Source of the DNA: DASPTT01 sp035623275
Lineage (GTDB): Bacteria > Actinomycetota > Acidimicrobiia > Acidimicrobiales > UBA8190
Assembly: GCA_035623275.1 (NCBI GenBank)
Contig: DASPTT010000052.1
Coordinates: 1 to 7,776 of the forward strand
Reading direction: 5' to 3'
DNA: 7,776 nt
The translations under genes were made by a program, and so were the position numbers. The notes under the pieces are model-generated. The model was not told the DNA's origin and did no database searches. It saw nothing but the letters and a program-made list of their open reading frames with translations. Below, piece after piece: positions 4,670-7,776 of this stretch. Position 1 is the first letter of the stretch. The number at the start of each line of letters is the position of its first letter.

Positions 4670-7600
4670 TCACCGGCCCACCGCGGGCAGGCTTCCCGTC
4701 AACCGCCGCACCTCGTCGGCCGACGGCCCGCTTACGCCCGCACCCGGCTGGGCCGGGGCGCCGTCGGGCGGGGTGCGCACCAGCCCGATGGTCATGCGCG
4801 ACAGGCGGGTCCCGCCCGCGGGGCCCACCCGCGCCGGTGTGGTGCCGGCGAGCGCCGAGGCGATCGACGGATGGGTCGAGGCCAGCCCCCGGATCGTGTC
4901 GTCGTCGAGGACCAGCAGCGTGACCGGCTCCGTGGCCTGGAGCGAGGCCTCGGCCTCGCCCCCGAGCAGGGCGGCGAGGCCGAAGGTGTCGCCCACGCCG
5001 AGCTCGGCGGTCTGCACGACGTTGCCCGAATAGTCGCGGCCGAGCACCACTGCCCGGCCGCGGCGCAGGATCAGCAGGCGCCCCCCGCCCTCGGGCACGG
5101 TCTCGCCCGGCTGGAGGTCCATGGCCTTGAGCCGGCCTGCCACCGCGCCGAGCTCGTCGGCGCCGAGGCCGGCCAGGATCGGGATGCGCGCCAACGCGCC
5201 GGGCGCATCGAAGGGGGGCTCCGCCGGTGCCGCCGCGCCGGTCTGCTCGGCCCACAGCTGCGCGTAGACGCCGCCCTGGCGCAGGAGCTCTTGGTGGGTC
5301 CCCTGTTCGACGAGATGGCCGGCCACGATCACGCAGATCTTGTCGTAGCCCGTGATGGAGGTGAGCCGGTGGGTGACGGCCACCGTGGTGCGGCCCTCGC
5401 CCACGCGGTCGAGGGTGTCGGCGATGAGCCGCTCGGTGCGGGGGTCGAGGGCGGAGGTGGCCTCGTCGAGCAGGAGCACGCTCGGGTCGCGCAGCAGCGC
5501 CCGGGCGATCGACAGGCGCTGGCGCTGTCCGCCCGAGAGCCGCCCGCCGCGCTCGCCCACCAGGGTGTCGTAGCCGCGGGGCAGGGTGGTGACGAACTCG
5601 TGGAGCTCGGCGTCGCGCGCGGCGGCTTCGATCTCGGCGTCGGTGGCCCCGGGCTTCCCCAGGGCGATGTTGTCGCGGACGGTGGCGTTGAAGAGGAAGG
5701 TCTCCTGGAACACCACGCCGAGCTGGGCCCGCAGCGACGCCACCGTGACCTGGCGGGCGTCGACGCCGTCGAAGAGCACGACGCCGTCGTCGGGGTCGTA
5801 GAAGCGCATGACGAGCTGGAGCACCGAGGACTTGCCTGCGCCCGTCGGCCCCACGAAGGCGACCTTGTCGCCCGCCTTGATGGCGACGGAGATCCCGTCG
5901 AGGGTGCGACGCTCGGGGGTGTAGGAGAACCCCACGTCGCGCAGCACGATGTCGTGGCGGACGGGTCCCATGTCGGGGAGCCCCTCGCGCTCGTCGACCT
6001 CCGGCGGGGCGTCGAGCACCTCGTTGATGCGCACCAACGCGCCGGTGGAAGCCTGGACCTGCTGGCCGATCCCGGTCAGCGCGGTGACGGGGGAGAGGAC
6101 CTCGCCCATGAGGCTCATGAAGGCGACCAGGCCGCCCACGGTGAGATGGCCGTGGAGGATGAGCCAGGCGCCGAGCCCCAGGATGAACACCCGCAGGAGC
6201 GTGACGATCATGTTCACCGACAGGCCGAAGAGCCCCCCGAAGAGCTGGAGCTTCACCTGGCGGTCGAAGAGGCGGTCCGACGACTGGCCGAAGCGGGCGA
6301 TCTCCCGTGCCTGGAGCCCGAAGGCCTTCACCACCGACGTCGCCCCGTAGTTCTCCGACGCCACCGACAGCACCCCGCCGGTCTCCTCCTGCACCGCCAC
6401 GCTGCGGCGTTGCGCGCCCTTGGCCATGGCCTTGTAGACCGCGCCGATCACGGGGGCGCCGATCAGCACGATGACGGCGAGCAGTGGGTTGAGGATCAGC
6501 AGGACGATGGCCGACACGACGAGGGAGAGGATCTGCGAGATCCCGCCGCGCAGCGTCTGGGACAGACCCTGCTCCAGCATGCCGACGTCCGAGAACAGGC
6601 GGGACAGGACGTCACCCTGCTGGTGGTGCGAATACCACGACTGCGGCAGGTACTGCATCTTGGTGAACATCTCCCGCCGGAGCTGGCGCACCACCGACGC
6701 GCTCACGTAGGCGGAGAGGTACGCGCCGCGCAATCCGGCGAGCAACGAGACCAGGAAGGCGACGAGCAGCACGACCAGGAGCTTCACCACCTGCGAGAAG
6801 TGCCCGCTCGGGATGGCCTTGTCCAACAGGTTCCGGAACACGAACGGGAACACCACCGTGAAGGCGAGACCGAAGAGCATGTAGACGAACATCTCCACCT
6901 CGCGCTTGACGTGCGGGCGCAGGTAGCGGGTGGCGAGGCGGAGGAACTGGCCCGTCTTCACGTTCGGCGGCCCGGCGAGGAGCTTCTGGCGCCACGCCTC
7001 CTCCAGCGCGGCGAGCCCGGCCCCGAAGGCGCCCTGGGCGGCGGCGTCGAGGCGACCCGGCTGCGCGCTCGCCAACATGCGCAGGAACTCCGCCTTGCCG
7101 CCGCGGTCGATCAGGTAGCGGACGAAGGACACGGCCATGGCCGACTCGAGCTCGCCCTCCGCCGCCCCCAGCGGCGGCAGTTCCAGGCGACGCAGCTCGG
7201 GATCGGGGTCGGGCGCGTCGGCCACGAACAGGCCGTAGCCCTCGAGCAACGGGCCGAGGTCCGCCGCGGCGGGCAGCCCTGCCCCGAAGCACAGCGCCAG
7301 CGGGCGCTCCAGGGGCTCGGGCGGGGACTCGGCCGTCACCACCATCCAGATCTCGTTGCGCGCTCCGTCGACGATGGTCCCCGACGTCATGATCGCGCCG
7401 GGCTGGTCCGGGTCCGGGAAGGGATCCACCAGGCAGATCGTCGGCACCACGCCCCACGGCTCGCTGCCCAGCCCCGCGAGCGCCTTGCGTGCCTGGCGCG
7501 CGGAGCGGGCGACCCCGGTGGCCGCCTGGGCGCCGGCCGTCCCGGGACGGAAGCGGACGACGGCGGCATCGGTGGTGCGGGACTCGAGCTCCTCGAGGAC

Positions 7601-7776
7601 CGGCCGAGGTGCGGCGGCGCGCGCCTCCGGCGCTTCGGGCGCGGCCGGGGCCGGCGCTGCGGCCGGGGCCGGTGGTGCGGCAGCTGGCGGTGCGGCAGCT
7701 GGCGGTGCGGCGGCTGGCGGTGCGGCAGCTGGCGGTGCGGCGGCTGGCGGCGGCACGGCCGGCGGCGCGGTGGGTG
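4670..7776 (-). CDS. ABC exporter with inactive peptidase-MA-like N-domain and CRP-like C-domain (5' end outside window)
   Basis: The frame is open to the window edge; a GTG at 7756 lies inside a Pro/Ala-rich stretch, so the true start is probably upstream. Numbering from that GTG, residues 1-50 are a repetitive Ala/Pro linker. Residues about 65-260 resemble a gluzincin (peptidase MA) domain: LLEGYGLFVA (170-179) sits where W-L-x-E-G-x-A-x-Y is expected, and SFVRYLIDRGG with LAALEEAWRQKL matches the C-terminal end. The HExxH segment is replaced by PLALCFG (152-158), so it should be inactive. A six-helix exporter domain spans about 285-565. The ATPase follows: Walker A GPTGAGKS (636-643), Q-loop Gln684, LSGGQ (740-744), Walker B LLLDE (761-765), His796. 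Residues 848-970 look like a CRP-type domain lacking the phosphate-binding Glu/Arg pair (FGLAALLGG, then EAEAS). Likely a dimeric peptide exporter; the first gene of the cluster seen here. Confidence 0.9.
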   Translation of the reverse strand, partial: PTAPPAVPPPAAAPPAAAPPAAAPPAAAPPAAAPPAPAAAPAPAAPEAPEARAAAPRPVLEELESRTTDAAVVRFRPGTAGAQAATGVARSARQARKALAGLGSEPWGVVPTICLVDPFPDPDQPGAIMTSGTIVDGARNEIWMVVTAESPPEPLERPLALCFGAGLPAAADLGPLLEGYGLFVADAPDPDPELRRLELPPLGAAEGELESAMAVSFVRYLIDRGGKAEFLRMLASAQPGRLDAAAQGAFGAGLAALEEAWRQKLLAGPPNVKTGQFLRLATRYLRPHVKREVEMFVYMLFGLAFTVVFPFVFRNLLDKAIPSGHFSQVVKLLVVLLVAFLVSLLAGLRGAYLSAYVSASVVRQLRREMFTKMQYLPQSWYSHHQQGDVLSRLFSDVGMLEQGLSQTLRGGISQILSLVVSAIVLLILNPLLAVIVLIGAPVIGAVYKAMAKGAQRRSVAVQEETGGVLSVASENYGATSVVKAFGLQAREIARFGQSSDRLFDRQVKLQLFGGLFGLSVNMIVTLLRVFILGLGAWLILHGHLTVGGLVAFMSLMGEVLSPVTALTGIGQQVQASTGALVRINEVLDAPPEVDEREGLPDMGPVRHDIVLRDVGFSYTPERRTLDGISVAIKAGDKVAFVGPTGAGKSSVLQLVMRFYDPDDGVVLFDGVDARQVTVASLRAQLGVVFQETFLFNATVRDNIALGKPGATDAEIEAAARDAELHEFVTTLPRGYDTLVGERGGRLSGGQRQRLSIARALLRDPSVLLLDEATSALDPRTERLIADTLDRVGEGRTTVAVTHRLTSITGYDKICVIVAGHLVEQGTHQELLRQGGVYAQLWAEQTGAAAPAEPPFDAPGALARIPILAGLGADELGAVAGRLKAMDLQPGETVPEGGGRLLILRRGRAVVLGRDYSGNVVQTAELGVGDTFGLAALLGGEAEASLQATEPVTLLVLDDDTIRGLASTHPSIASALAGTTPARVGPAGGTRLSRMTIGLVRTPPDGAPAQPGAGVSGPSADEVRRLTGSLPAVGR
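7671..7745 (+). repeat. 15-base tandem repeat, five units, in the exporter's Ala/Pro linker
   Basis: Five consecutive units of GGYGGTGCGGCRGCT (7671-7685, 7686-7700, 7701-7715, 7716-7730, 7731-7745), with degenerate flanks on both sides. Three units end AGCT-like (CAGCT) and two CGGCT. On the minus strand each unit encodes five residues of an Ala-Ala-Pro-Pro-Ala pattern. It is a flexible, probably extended linker before the peptidase-like domain. Unit number is likely to vary between strains by slippage, and such a linker suggests another folded domain upstream of the window. Confidence 0.85.

Noticed and set aside
3054..4923. Long plus-strand open frames opposite the protease and GAF genes
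   Set aside because: Both overlap genes with intact catalytic or domain motifs on the minus strand, and their translations are compositionally biased with no family features.
7671..7745. Tandem repeats as a CRISPR array or iteron origin
   Set aside because: The units are contiguous 15-mers without spacers, in frame with the exporter and coding for an Ala/Pro linker, so a coding low-complexity repeat explains them.

Overview
The window is very GC-rich and densely coded, with strong G/C preference at third codon positions, GTG starts and purine-rich ribosome binding sites. That points to a high-GC actinobacterium. The lineage cannot be fixed from the sequence alone; an Acidimicrobiia-like organism is only a guess. 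Six of the seven genes lie on the minus strand and read from high to low coordinates. The seventh is the 3' end of an alpha/beta hydrolase on the plus strand that converges on them.

Layout in the direction of minus-strand transcription. (1) 7776-4670 is a large ABC exporter, cut by the window edge. It has an Ala/Pro-rich repeat linker, a peptidase-MA-like domain that has lost its HExxH zinc motif, a six-helix exporter membrane domain, a complete ATPase domain and a degenerate cyclic-nucleotide-binding-like domain. (2) 4653-4114 is a small GAF-domain protein. (3) 4121-3153 is a cytoplasmic-looking subtilisin-family (S8) protease. These three are tightly packed (16-base gap, then an 8-base overlap) and look like one transcript. 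(4) 2977-2675 is a 100-residue acidic peptide resembling a ribosomal natural product precursor, followed after 19 bases by (5) 2655-1579, a class I methyltransferase. (6) 1492-1148 is a second, 114-residue precursor-like peptide, followed after 2 bases by (7) 1145-312, a DUF6065-like protein.

The most interesting reading is a previously unnamed peptide maturation and export locus built from two repeated cassettes, each with one precursor and one partner enzyme. Both peptides lack cysteine and carry two copies each of a shared motif, [DE]-V-[SA]-G-F-x-[FY]. Both have clearly related 5' leaders: the same promoter-like element, the same 10-base word GACCGACCAG and the same CGAGGAGA Shine-Dalgarno block. 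The promoter-like element, TGTAACC-N15-CGTCA, occurs three times with identical spacing. It looks like an ECF sigma factor promoter (AAC-N16-CGTC), and in two copies the -35 part contains the stop codon of the preceding gene.

Working model (inference): an ECF-type sigma factor switches on the two cassettes, the methyltransferase and the DUF6065-like protein act on or with the peptides, the S8 protease trims them, and the ABC exporter carries them out. Its dead peptidase domain may recognise the peptide, and the GAF and CRP-like domains may have sensing or scaffold roles. No YcaO, LanM/LanC, radical SAM or C39 peptidase gene is visible in the window; more of the locus may lie beyond 7776.
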